A stretch of 64,000 nt of DNA from Chloroflexota bacterium (GTDB lineage: Bacteria; Chloroflexota; Anaerolineae; Anaerolineales; Villigracilaceae): NCBI GenBank assembly GCA_023459215.1, contig JAEWVF010000018.1, positions 70,243 through 134,242 on the forward strand, in the 5' to 3' direction. Each line of letters starts with the position of its first letter. Positions within the stretch are counted from its first letter, which is position 1. Of the stretch, positions 15,711 to 25,600 are shown in pieces. The notes below the pieces were generated by a model that was not told the DNA's origin, searched no databases, and was given only the letters and a program-made list of their open reading frames with translations. Made by a program: the position numbers and the translations under genes.

Positions 15711-16339
15711 ATCCTGCTTCCCTTCATTACCACTATCCAAACCAGATGGGGCGTATCTTGTTGTTATCTGGTGATGAGATATTGGGTCGTCCAGGAATGT
15801 CTGCGGTGTTGAATTCAATCCCAGGCGGCGAACAATTTGTTGAGAGCTATCCCAAGGAATCCCTTGACCTGGAATTTCCTTTCGAGTTGGTTTCGGGTTT
15901 GCAGCTTGGCCTGGAAAGGATTTATGGCCCTCATGGTGGCCGAGGCATTTCCCTGCGAATTGGGCGGGCTTGCTTCCAGCAGGGATTGCGCGAGTTTGGG
16001 CCGCTGTTCGGCTTGACCGACCTCGCCTTTCGGCTTCTACCTTTAAAAACCAAGCTCAAGGTGGGCGCGAACGCATTTGCCGATATTTTTAACAAGCATA
16101 GCGACCAACGTGTCCGCATTGAGGAAGATGAACGAAGCATTTTTTGGATCATTGAACGTTGTCCCGTTTGCTGGCAGCGCCATGCTGATGGCCCTTCCTG
16201 CCACCTGGCGGTTGGACTTTTGCAAGAGGCGCTCTATTGGGCGAGTGGTGGTAAGATATTTCAGGTTGAAGAAACACAGTGCTGTGCCTCCGGCGACTCG
16301 CAATGTGTTATTTTGATCGAGAAGATTCCTCTGGGATAA
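15707..16339 (+). CDS. V4R (4-vinyl reductase) domain protein
   Basis: The 210-residue protein ends with the V4R signature: E-R-C-P-x-C near residue 152, then V-E-E-T-x-C-C-A-S-G-D-x-x-C-x-x-x-I at the C-terminus. V4R domains bind small hydrophobic molecules or metal via these Cys residues; they occur in the bacteriochlorophyll protein BchJ, in TRAPP subunits and in hydrocarbon-responsive NtrC-type regulators (XylR, DmpR). Here the domain stands alone without DNA-binding or ATPase parts. It is translationally coupled to the hydrolase (ATGA overlap). A role as a ligand-binding sensor or carrier within the operon is inferred. Confidence 0.82.
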   Translation: MNPASLHYHYPNQMGRILLLSGDEILGRPGMSAVLNSIPGGEQFVESYPKESLDLEFPFELVSGLQLGLERIYGPHGGRGISLRIGRACFQQGLREFGPLFGLTDLAFRLLPLKTKLKVGANAFADIFNKHSDQRVRIEEDERSIFWIIERCPVCWQRHADGPSCHLAVGLLQEALYWASGGKIFQVEETQCCASGDSQCVILIEKIPLG

Positions 16340-16342
16340 CCC

Positions 16343-17614
16343 ATGCTGAAAATAATTTTGCAGGCCAAGCGGCCTATTTCCCCCTTCAACGAACCGGCGC
16401 GAGATTTACGCATCCAAAACCAGCCGCTTTGGCTGTTGCAGCGCGATGCTTTGGCTCCCTATGTAACCCGTGAGTTGGAAATCCCGGCGAACGCGCGGAT
16501 GCCCCAAATGCAGGAACCGATGCTGGTCTACCGCGACAACCTGTTTTTTGACCAGCCTTATATTGATGAGTTTATCCGCCTGGCGACCAAAAAGAACCGC
16601 CCGGTGCGCGCGGCATTTTCGATTGATGATCCCGCTTTTCGTGAACACGCCCTGCCGCTCTCAGTGTCGTATACCCCTGCCGGGAATTTGTACCTGGCTG
16701 ATCTCTGGTATTATCCGCGCGGCCCGGTAGCCGATGTGGACCCGCTCGTTGTTGATATGCAATCTCGAGAAGTTGGTTATTATCATGTTCCTTCCTATAT
16801 GGCCGGCGAACGCGGCGACTTGGTGTTTCAGGTTCCGCTGCGGGCGATGATGGCCATCGATACCTGGGTGCATATCTTTATTGCGGATGTGGTTTTTGGC
16901 TTATTTAAGCGCGGTAACCGTTTTGAAAACCGGCTTGCGAATGATCTGGCCTTTAAATTGAAAGTTGTCGGCACGGCCATTTATGAAGGTCGCCAGATTC
17001 TGGAATGTTCGGAACTGGTAAAAGTTGGCAAAAACTGCATTATTCACCCTGGGGCAATGATTTTTGGGCCGACCACAATTGGGGATAACGTTCACATCGA
17101 CGCTGGCGCGGTGATCGAAAATTGTATTATTGGCAACAATGTCAATGTTTCCCAAGACTGCCAACTGATGCTCTCGGTGGTTGGGGATGGAACTTTCCTG
17201 CCGTTTAAGGCGGCTTTGTTCATGACCACCATCATGGATAATTCGATGGTCGCCCAGAATACGTGTTTGCAGATGTGTGTTGTTGGGCGCAATACGTTTA
17301 TTGGCGCTGGCTCCACTTTTACTGATTACAACCTGATTCCCGCCCCGATCCGCGCTTTAGATGGAAACGATGAATTGAAGCCTTCCAACCGGCCCGTCTT
17401 GGGCGGCTGCGTAGGCCATAACTGCCGGATTGGCGCGGGCATGATTGTTTACCCGGCTCGCACAATTGAATCAGATGTGGTTTTGGCCGCATCCAAAGAA
17501 CGGCGTGTTATTGACAAGAATGTTCGGTTTGAGGACAGCGATCATCATAAGATGAAAACCTCGAACCAGCACAAAGTGCTTTACCAAAAACAACAGGACC
17601 TTGAGTCGTGGTAA
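16343..17614 (+). CDS. Left-handed beta-helix (hexapeptide) transferase-like protein
   Basis: The 423-residue protein has an N-terminal alpha/beta region (about 1-200) that does not show a clear nucleotidyltransferase signature, and a C-terminal left-handed beta helix (about 220-395) with many I/V-G-x-x-x hexads, as in GlmU and sugar-nucleotide acyltransferases. Two loops interrupt the helix (around 285-300 and 330-350). The helix usually builds trimers with active sites between subunits. Spacing to both neighbours is three bases, so it is firmly part of the operon. Donor and acceptor cannot be read from the sequence; acyl transfer would fit the neighbouring genes. Confidence 0.75.
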   Translation: MLKIILQAKRPISPFNEPARDLRIQNQPLWLLQRDALAPYVTRELEIPANARMPQMQEPMLVYRDNLFFDQPYIDEFIRLATKKNRPVRAAFSIDDPAFREHALPLSVSYTPAGNLYLADLWYYPRGPVADVDPLVVDMQSREVGYYHVPSYMAGERGDLVFQVPLRAMMAIDTWVHIFIADVVFGLFKRGNRFENRLANDLAFKLKVVGTAIYEGRQILECSELVKVGKNCIIHPGAMIFGPTTIGDNVHIDAGAVIENCIIGNNVNVSQDCQLMLSVVGDGTFLPFKAALFMTTIMDNSMVAQNTCLQMCVVGRNTFIGAGSTFTDYNLIPAPIRALDGNDELKPSNRPVLGGCVGHNCRIGAGMIVYPARTIESDVVLAASKERRVIDKNVRFEDSDHHKMKTSNQHKVLYQKQQDLESW

Positions 17615-17617
17615 AGC

Positions 17618-18709
17618 ATGGATACATTTGCATTCATCATCCATCCTATTGACCCGAAGCGCGATGTCAGTAGGAAATACCCCCTGCTGGGCAAATACCT
17701 GACAGAAGGCCAGATAAATTTTTTCTCCACATTCTTTCCGCCGGTATATCTCTCCCAAATCGACGGGATTGTTTCCAAGGCAACCGGCAAAGAGATTAAA
17801 GGTTGGTTTGTTGCCTGCCCTTTTACACCGCGGCGGATGTTGGAATTGCCCGAGAAAATGGTGTATCATAAAATCATTCAGACCGGGAGAATGGCAGAGA
17901 AACTTGGCGCCAATATTCTGGGTTTGGGCGCGTTTACCTCGGTTGTCGGCGACTCGGGCGCTACAATTGCGAAGGCGTTGGATGTACCGGTGACAACCGG
18001 CGACTCTTATACAATTGCCGTGGCGGTCGATGCAATTAAAGAAGCGGCGCGGATCATGGATATTCCGCTTGAATCGGCGACCGCTGCCGTGGTTGGCGCT
18101 ACCGGAACAATAGGAAAAGTCTGCGCAGAACTTCTCGCAGATGCCGTAGGTGAGTTATACTTGGTAGGTCGCCGTGTTGATGCATTGGATGCCTTGCGGG
18201 AAAGAATCGCCAGTCATTCGAAGGCACGGTTATATACCAGCACAAAAATGGATGTATTATCGCGGGCGCAGTTGATTTTGACTGTAACCAGCGCTGTCCA
18301 TGATGTGATCAGGCCGGAACATTTGCAGCCAGGAAGTGTGGTCTGTGATGTCGCCCGGCCTCGCGATGTATCTGCAATGGTCGCAGCGGCGCGAGACGAT
18401 ATACTTGTGATTGACGGCGGCATGGTGGATGTGCCTGGTCCTGTCGATTTTCACTTTAACTTTGGTTTTCCTGCGGGAAAAGCCTATGCCTGTATGGCCG
18501 AAACCATTGCCCTGGCGCTTGAAGGCCGTTTTGAAGATTACACCATCGGCAAGGATATCTCCCGGGCTCGGGTAGAAGAGATTTACGCAATTGCAAACAA
18601 GCATGGCTTTCGTTTGAGCGGATTTCGTTCGTTCGAAAAAGAAGTCACGCAAGAAAAAATTGAAATCATACGCCGCAATGCACATGCCCGCCAGCGGCGA
18701 CAGAATTGA
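17618..18709 (+). CDS. Acyl-ACP reductase-like dehydrogenase (AAR family)
   Basis: The 363-residue protein aligns by eye along its full length with cyanobacterial long-chain acyl-[ACP] reductase: I-I-H-P-x-D-x-x-R-D-V at the start, S-x-A-T-G-K, L-G-A-F-T-S-V-V, T-T-G-x-S-Y-T, the NADPH loop V-V-G-A-T-G-T-I-G-K (about 157-166) and A-Y-A-C-M-A-E. Cys292 in the last motif corresponds to the Cys that forms the acyl thioester in the Synechococcus enzyme. The reaction would be reduction of acyl-ACP or acyl-CoA to a fatty aldehyde. The alkane-forming partner (aldehyde deformylating oxygenase) is not in the window, so the aldehyde must have another use. It lies inside a signalling operon. Confidence 0.82.
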   Translation: MDTFAFIIHPIDPKRDVSRKYPLLGKYLTEGQINFFSTFFPPVYLSQIDGIVSKATGKEIKGWFVACPFTPRRMLELPEKMVYHKIIQTGRMAEKLGANILGLGAFTSVVGDSGATIAKALDVPVTTGDSYTIAVAVDAIKEAARIMDIPLESATAAVVGATGTIGKVCAELLADAVGELYLVGRRVDALDALRERIASHSKARLYTSTKMDVLSRAQLILTVTSAVHDVIRPEHLQPGSVVCDVARPRDVSAMVAAARDDILVIDGGMVDVPGPVDFHFNFGFPAGKAYACMAETIALALEGRFEDYTIGKDISRARVEEIYAIANKHGFRLSGFRSFEKEVTQEKIEIIRRNAHARQRRQN

Positions 18710-18721
18710 TGGAGGCTCTTT

Positions 18722-19627
18722 ATGGGAAAAGCCCGCCTGCTCATTACCGAAGATGATGTAGACATCTCTAACATGCTCAAGATTTATTTTTCCGGCTTGG
18801 GCTATGATGTCGACGTGGCCATGCGCGGTTCAGAAGCGCTGGAAAAAACACGTCAGGTATTGCCACATCTGATTGTGTTGGATATCATGCTGCCCGATAT
18901 TGACGGGTATGAAGTGTGCCGCACGTTGCGCACCAATACACGTACCAGTCATATTCCGGTCATCTTCTTGACCCAAAAGGATGAGCGCAGCGATCGCTTG
19001 CAGGGCCTCGAACTTGGGGCGGATGATTACATCACCAAACCTTTCGACATTGAAGAATTGAAGCTGCGCGTCCAGGGGGCCATTCGTCGCTCTGAGCGCG
19101 AGAGCCTCACCGATCCGCGCTCTGGTTTGCCGGCCGGACGTTTGATTGAGGAACAACTTCGCAAGATTATCCGCGAAACCGGCTGGTCTTATCTCGATAT
19201 CCGCATCAACAATTTCGAAGCCTTCAAAGATGTTTACGGCTTTGTCGCGGGTGATGATGTCCTGCGCTTTACCGGAATGTTGATTGGCGAAGTTCTCGAT
19301 GAGCTTGGCACCTCTGCCGATTTCATCGGCCACGCTGGCGGCGACAATTTCATCGTGATTACCACTGAGGGCGCGACTCCGGCCATCAGCGCCGCGCTGA
19401 AGAACCGTTTTGCTGAACAGGTTCAGACCCATTACAACTTTATGGATCGCCAGCAGGGTTATATTCTCGCCCCAACCTCTGATGGCCAGACTGAGAAATT
19501 CCCCCTGATGACTTTTGCAATCGGTACGGTGATGCCAACCCAGCAGTCGTTTGCTGATATTCGTGAAATTACTGAACTGGCTGCCGAAGCGCGCCGTCAA
19601 GATGCTGCCAATGCGGTAAAAGGATAA
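18722..19627 (+). CDS. Response regulator with degenerate GGDEF domain
   Basis: The 301-residue protein has an N-terminal receiver domain (about 4-120) with acidic cluster E10-D11-D12, phosphoacceptor Asp54, and K-P-F at the C-terminal end. The second half (about 128-298) is folded like a GGDEF domain but its active site reads G-G-D-N-F near residue 206 instead of G-G-E/D-E-F. The Glu that binds metal is thus replaced by Asn, so diguanylate cyclase activity is doubtful; it might bind nucleotide or protein instead. GGAG precedes the ATG. It sits six bases upstream of the giant kinase, its likely phosphodonor. Confidence 0.88.
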   Translation: MGKARLLITEDDVDISNMLKIYFSGLGYDVDVAMRGSEALEKTRQVLPHLIVLDIMLPDIDGYEVCRTLRTNTRTSHIPVIFLTQKDERSDRLQGLELGADDYITKPFDIEELKLRVQGAIRRSERESLTDPRSGLPAGRLIEEQLRKIIRETGWSYLDIRINNFEAFKDVYGFVAGDDVLRFTGMLIGEVLDELGTSADFIGHAGGDNFIVITTEGATPAISAALKNRFAEQVQTHYNFMDRQQGYILAPTSDGQTEKFPLMTFAIGTVMPTQQSFADIREITELAAEARRQDAANAVKG

Positions 19628-19633
19628 CATCAA

Positions 19634-22600
19634 ATGTTGGAAGGGCAATCTTTTGCCTGGGGTATAGGTCTGCTGATATTTGGACTGGTGTTTATTCTCC
19701 TGGTCTGGTCGTTCTTGCGCATCATTCCCAGGGTGCGCCCAGCCCAAATCCAGCCTGTACAGCATTCACTGCCCCAGATGCAAGGGAATGACGATGCCGT
19801 TCTGATTGTGCAAACCGGGGGGCGGATTTCATACGTTAATGAAATCGCCAAGGAATGGTTTGATCTGGCAGAAGGGGAGCAGCCCAGTCTTGATCGGATA
19901 GGCCGCAGAGTGCGGCCTGGTGAAACTTTCCTCGAAATATGCGCCGTTCAAGGTCAGGCGCGTTTTTCAATTAATGGCAGGTTGATCGACGCAATTTCCT
20001 ATCCCTTGCCGGGCGAGATTCCCTCCATTCTGGTTGCCATGCGCGCAGCCAAAAGCACTTTGATGGTCGGCAGCCAGGAAGGTCTTTCCGAAAATGCGCT
20101 TAAAACCGTTGCCGATTTCGGTCAGGCGGTCACTTCGAACTTGAGCATTGAAGCCACAGTTCAATCCATCCTGACTCATATCGAGCAACTGGTCGCTTCC
20201 GACTTTTTGGAACTGAAAGTTTGGAATGAGACCCTGGAAAACTTTTCCATTTATCGTATAAGCGGCGCCGATGGGGCGAACCGGAAGGTAATCATCGAGA
20301 AGGAAAGTCAGTTCGGTGATTACGAAAAGCATGTTTTTTCTGCGAAACAGGAATTGGTGATTGACAATACGCGCATGGCTTCCCATGTTCGTTTTGATTT
20401 TAAAGGCAGTTCAGTGCCTCCGATGGGCTCGTATATCGGCTTGCCGCTCGAAACTGCCGGGCAGCAGGTCGGTTTGCTGGAAGTGGGGGTTGTTCCAACC
20501 AACGGGTTTTCACAAGACGATGTCAGCCTGTTGAAGATGGTCAGCGGGCAGGCTGCCGTGGCCGTCCGCAATGCCCGCCTTTATGAAACCCAGGAAAAGT
20601 GGACTACCCAGCTTTTGGGCCTGACCAAACTGTCCCAGGCGGTCGGATCGTTGCGGGACATCAAGGACCTTTTCTCCAGCCTGATCGACGGCTTGTCCCC
20701 GCTGTTCAATGTCAATATCCTCGGCTTTTTACTGTATGATGAACAGCGCCGCATGCTTGAAGGCCAGCCGCCGTTTTTTGGCTTATCCAGCCAGGTGGTT
20801 GATATCTACAAGACCGTTGTTCGGCCCGGCAGCCCGGCTGAGAAACTGATTTTTAGCCAGGATATTCTCTCCAGCCAGAACGCTTCACTTGACCCGGCCT
20901 GGGATGAACTTGGTTTACGTGATATGGCGCAGGCAGCCAGCATGCGCGATACTACCCTGATCCCGCTGATTTCTGCTGGCCGTTTCCTGGGCTATTTACA
21001 GCTTTCAAACCATAAATTTGGCCATTCGCAACTCAACACCGAAGAACTTCAACTCTTAAACCTGGTAGCGAACCAGGTTGCGGCGATGATTGACAACGCT
21101 CTCCTGGTGCAGCAAGCCCGCCAGCGGAATCAACGTTCCGAGGCGATGCGCCGCCTGGCCAGTCTGGTTAGTTCAACGGCAACCCTTGATGAAATTTTGC
21201 GCTTTTCCATCCAGGAGGCCTCTACACTGCTACGCGCCGATATGGGCGCTGCCTTCTTGCTGGATGAGCACGAAGGTTCGATGCATGTTCACGTTGATTC
21301 GGTTTATGGGGTGGATATCGAGAACAGCAAACCCTTAGCGAAAATCAACGTGAAACCGGCTGTTTTTTACCAGACGGTGGCTGGCAGCCAGCGTTCATTT
21401 GTATCTGGCAACCTGACCAAAGACCGGCGAGTTTTGCCCCTCTATCGCGCATTCGTCCGACGCCTAAAGATCGAATCCTGTATTGTCGTACCGCTTGTCG
21501 TCCGTGGACAAGGTATCGGGGAACTGATGTTTGGCGCGCGGGAACAGGAATTGTTCACCAATAGCGATTTGCAGATGGCCGCCATTATCGGCAGCCAGTT
21601 GGCAGTGGCGATTGAAAATGCGCGCTATTCCCAGCATTCCAGGCAGGATGTTAATCTCCAGGCTGAACAGGTAATCCATGTCAGCCGGATCGCCCGCGAA
21701 CTCACCGCAACCAACGATCTCCGGGAACTGCTGCGCCTGATTTACGAAGAGAGTCTCAAGGTGACCAGGGCTGACTGTGGCTCAGTCATGTTCTTCAACT
21801 TCTCCGAAATAGAAGACGACCAACAGCAAGCTCGCACGGTTGTGATGGCTCTCGGGCATTCGCCTGATGCCGATTTGCTCTGGCGGGAGCACATTTCTGT
21901 TTTGAAACATGAGCCGCTTGTGTTGCGCACGGATGGCGACAGCGCTCAACCGCCGCATGATGGCATTGAACGGGTTGTGCTGACGCCGATTACCTATCAG
22001 GATAACCTCTTTGGCTTGATTGAGTTGCATGCCTCCCAGGCGGATGTTTTTGACGGGCCAGTGCTTGAAACCTTGCGTACGCTAGGCATTCAGGCTGCCC
22101 TGGCCATTGCCAACGCTGTTCGTTACCGCGAACAGCGCCAGCGGATTGAATCTTTGCGCACCCGCGCCGAAACGCTGGGATCGTTATTTGAAGTATCACA
22201 AAAACTGGGATTGGATCGCCCGCTTCCCGATATATTAACCATGATTGCGGAATCGATCCAGAAGTCGACCCAGTTCGATGTTATTTTGATCAGCTTGCTC
22301 GATGGCGAAAGCGGACTTTTGCAGCGTACCTCGGCCGTTGGCGTTTCGCCCGAGACTTTTGCGCAATTGCAGGAACACCAACAGCCCTGGGCGAGCCTGG
22401 TTCAACTCCTCAAACCGGAATTTGAGCACGGGAACCTGTATTTCATCCCGCATGAGCAGATTCCCATTGTTTCCAGGGATTTGCAACTGGTTACTTTGAT
22501 TGAAGGCGCTGGCGAGACCCCGAACGCATGGCATCCTGAAGATTTGTTGTTGGTGCCAGTCATGGATCAGCATAACAATCCGCTTGGCTTGATTAGTGTG

Positions 22601-25600
22601 GACGCCCCGCGAGATGGCAAACGCCCTGACGCTGCCACGTTCGACACGCTGGAGATTTTTGCGTCCCAGGTTCAAATTGCAATCAGCAATGCCAAGCGCT
22701 ATGCCGACCTTGGCCGCGAAATGCAGAATTTGTCTGTTGAAGTGCAGCGCCAAAAGAGCCTGGTCGGATTTAGCCAGCGTAACCTGCCGGTCTTGTTGAA
22801 TAAAGACCTTGACCAGACCATTGCGATTAATTATCTCAATCAACGCGCCCGCCATATTCGGGCTGGCTTGAACCTGACCGAGTCAATCAGTCGCCAGATT
22901 AACTTTGGCTCGGCTTTGTATACCCTTGGTCAGCAGGTTTTGTTTAGTTTTGATATGTCGATTTCGCTGGTGGCCAAGGATACCCCTGAAGGTCCCCAGA
23001 TTGTCCATATGCTCGGCAGTTTGCCGCGCGGCGTTAACCCCGATGCCATGTTTGGCCAGCGCAATCCCCTGCGTTCCTGCATCCAGACCGGCGAAACGCT
23101 AATCTCCGCCAACCTGGATGAAGACGAAACCTGGCACGACACGCCTTTCCTGACCGCGCTCAAGGCCAAATCTTTTATTTGTTTACCCCTGGTGGTGAAC
23201 AATAAACCTGTCGCCGCGATTTTGGCCACAGATACCGAGCCGATGCCGGTATTGTCCAAGGATGATCACCAGGTTTATATCCAGATTGCCCGGCAGCTTT
23301 CGATTATTGTTCAGAATATCGGTTTGTTGAGCGAAACTCGCCAGCGCCTCGAAGAAGTTAATCTGCTGCTCGATTTCAGCCGCCGCTTGAGCGGTTTGAG
23401 CCCGACTGAAATCTTGCAGGCCTTGCTCGATAGCTCATTGCGTGTTGTTTCGCCTGCCCATGCCGGTGTGGTTTTGCTTTGGGATGAGTCTGAAGAAGTC
23501 CTTGTGCCAAAAGCGGCCTCCAACTACGTCGATAATGAAAGCACCATGGAAATTACCTATCGCGTGGGCGAAGGTTTGCCGGGCCGCGTATTTGCCAGCC
23601 GCCATTCCCAGATTATCGACGAAATTAATTTCACGGCGGATTACAACCTTTCTGCGGATAGCTTGTTGCTCTATCGTAAGGCTACCGGCGGACGTTTGCC
23701 CGTTTCGTCGATTGCTGTCCCGATCCAGACCAATGAACGCAGCATGGGCATCCTTATCCTCGATAACTTCAACACTACGGCTGCATTCCGCCAGGACGAT
23801 GAAGCTATTCTGTCATCGCTAACCCAGCAGGTTGCCCTGTCGCTTGAGAATGTCCGCCTGGTACAGGCCACCCAGGAGCGCGCAGCCCAACTGCAGGCCC
23901 TTAACTCGGTGGCGGCTGCCCTGAGTTCATCCCTCAACCGCGACGAACTGATTGCCTCGCTCCTTGACCGTATCAGCACGCTGATTGCCTTCGATACGGC
24001 CATTCTGTGGATGCGCTCCGAAGACCAGTTGGTGGTTGCCGAAGCGCGTGGTTTTAGCGACACCGAAGACCGCAAGGGGCTCTCGGTTTCGGTTGAAGAT
24101 AGTATCCTGCTCAAACAGATGATTCAGTCCGGGCAGGCAATTTCAGTGGGTGATGTTCGCACTGACCCGCGCTTCTCCTCGCTGGTCGAAGCCAAGAATT
24201 TATCCTGGCTGGGCTTGCCGATCATGGTCAAGGGGAAGGTGATTGGCGTTATCGCCCTTGAAAAAGCCGAGATGTATTACTACACCAACGACCAAATCCA
24301 ACTGGCGGCGACGTTTGCCAGCCAGGCGGCGGTGGCGATTGATAACGCCAACCTGTTTGAAGAGAGTCTGCGCCGCACCTCTGAACTGGATGAGCGCTCA
24401 CAGCGTTTGGCCTTGCTGAACCAGTTCTCCTCTGACTTGAGCGGTTCACTGAATGCGGATCAGGTTTTGCGCTTGACAGCCAGCCAGTTGACGCGTGCGC
24501 TTGGCGCGGATTCTGCCATGGTGGTTATGCTCGACCGGAATGATAAATCTTTCCTGCTGGCGGTTCTGCCCGAAGAGAACGACCACCCATCCATGTACCG
24601 CGCTCTGCCTTCTTCGCAAATCATGTCCGAATTGCGCGAGTCGCAGACAGTTTACGTTGTCGATAACATCAGTGGTCATCCTGAACTGCAGCCCTTTGCA
24701 GAAATCACCGAAGGCGCCAGTTCCTTGCTGATTTTGCCGGTTTTCAGCTCGCAAAGCAACTATGCAATTATCGTGCTGACCAATGATGTTCATGTTTTCT
24801 CGTCCACTGAGATCGAAATTGCCAGAACCCTTGGAAACCAGGCAGCCATTGCCTTGGAAAATGCCGACCTGTATCAATCGACCCTGGCAACCGCCGAGCG
24901 CTTGTCGATTTTGAACCAGGTCAGTTTTGAGATTGGTTCCAGCCTCGACCCCGAACAGGTTTACCACGCTGTTCACGAGGCGGTCGCCAAACTGATGCCT
25001 CTCGATGCCTTTGTGATTGCCCTTCACGATGAAGAGACCAACGAAGTGGATGGCGTTTATATCGTCGATATGGGCCAACGCATCACCGGCATTCGCCTAC
25101 CTTATGGACAGGGTCTAAGCGGCAACGTGATTGCCACCGGCCAGCCGGTTTTGACCTTGACCTCCTCCGAAGCCGATAACCAGGGAGCGGTTACGGTAGG
25201 CGAAAAGGGAACTCCCAACTCGATTATTGCCGTGCCGATGTTCCAGGGCAGCAAAACCATCGGTATGCTCTCCGCCCAAAGCTATCAGCATAACGCTTAT
25301 TCAGAGAGCGATATTCAGTTGTTGAGCACGTTTGCCAACCAGGCCATGGTTGCCATCCAGAATGGCCGCCTGTTTGCCGAAACCCAACAGATGACTTCCA
25401 CGCTTGAACAGCGCGTTATCGAGCGTACGGCTGAACTGGAGCGTGAACAGCGCAACACAGAAACACTTCTGCGCATTCTCACCGAAGTTTCGTCGAGTCT
25501 TGACCTTGACCGCGCTCTCAGCCGCACCCTGGCCTTGTTGAACGATGCCATTGGCGCCGAACAGGGCACTATCATGCTGCTCAACCCCGAAGACAACATG

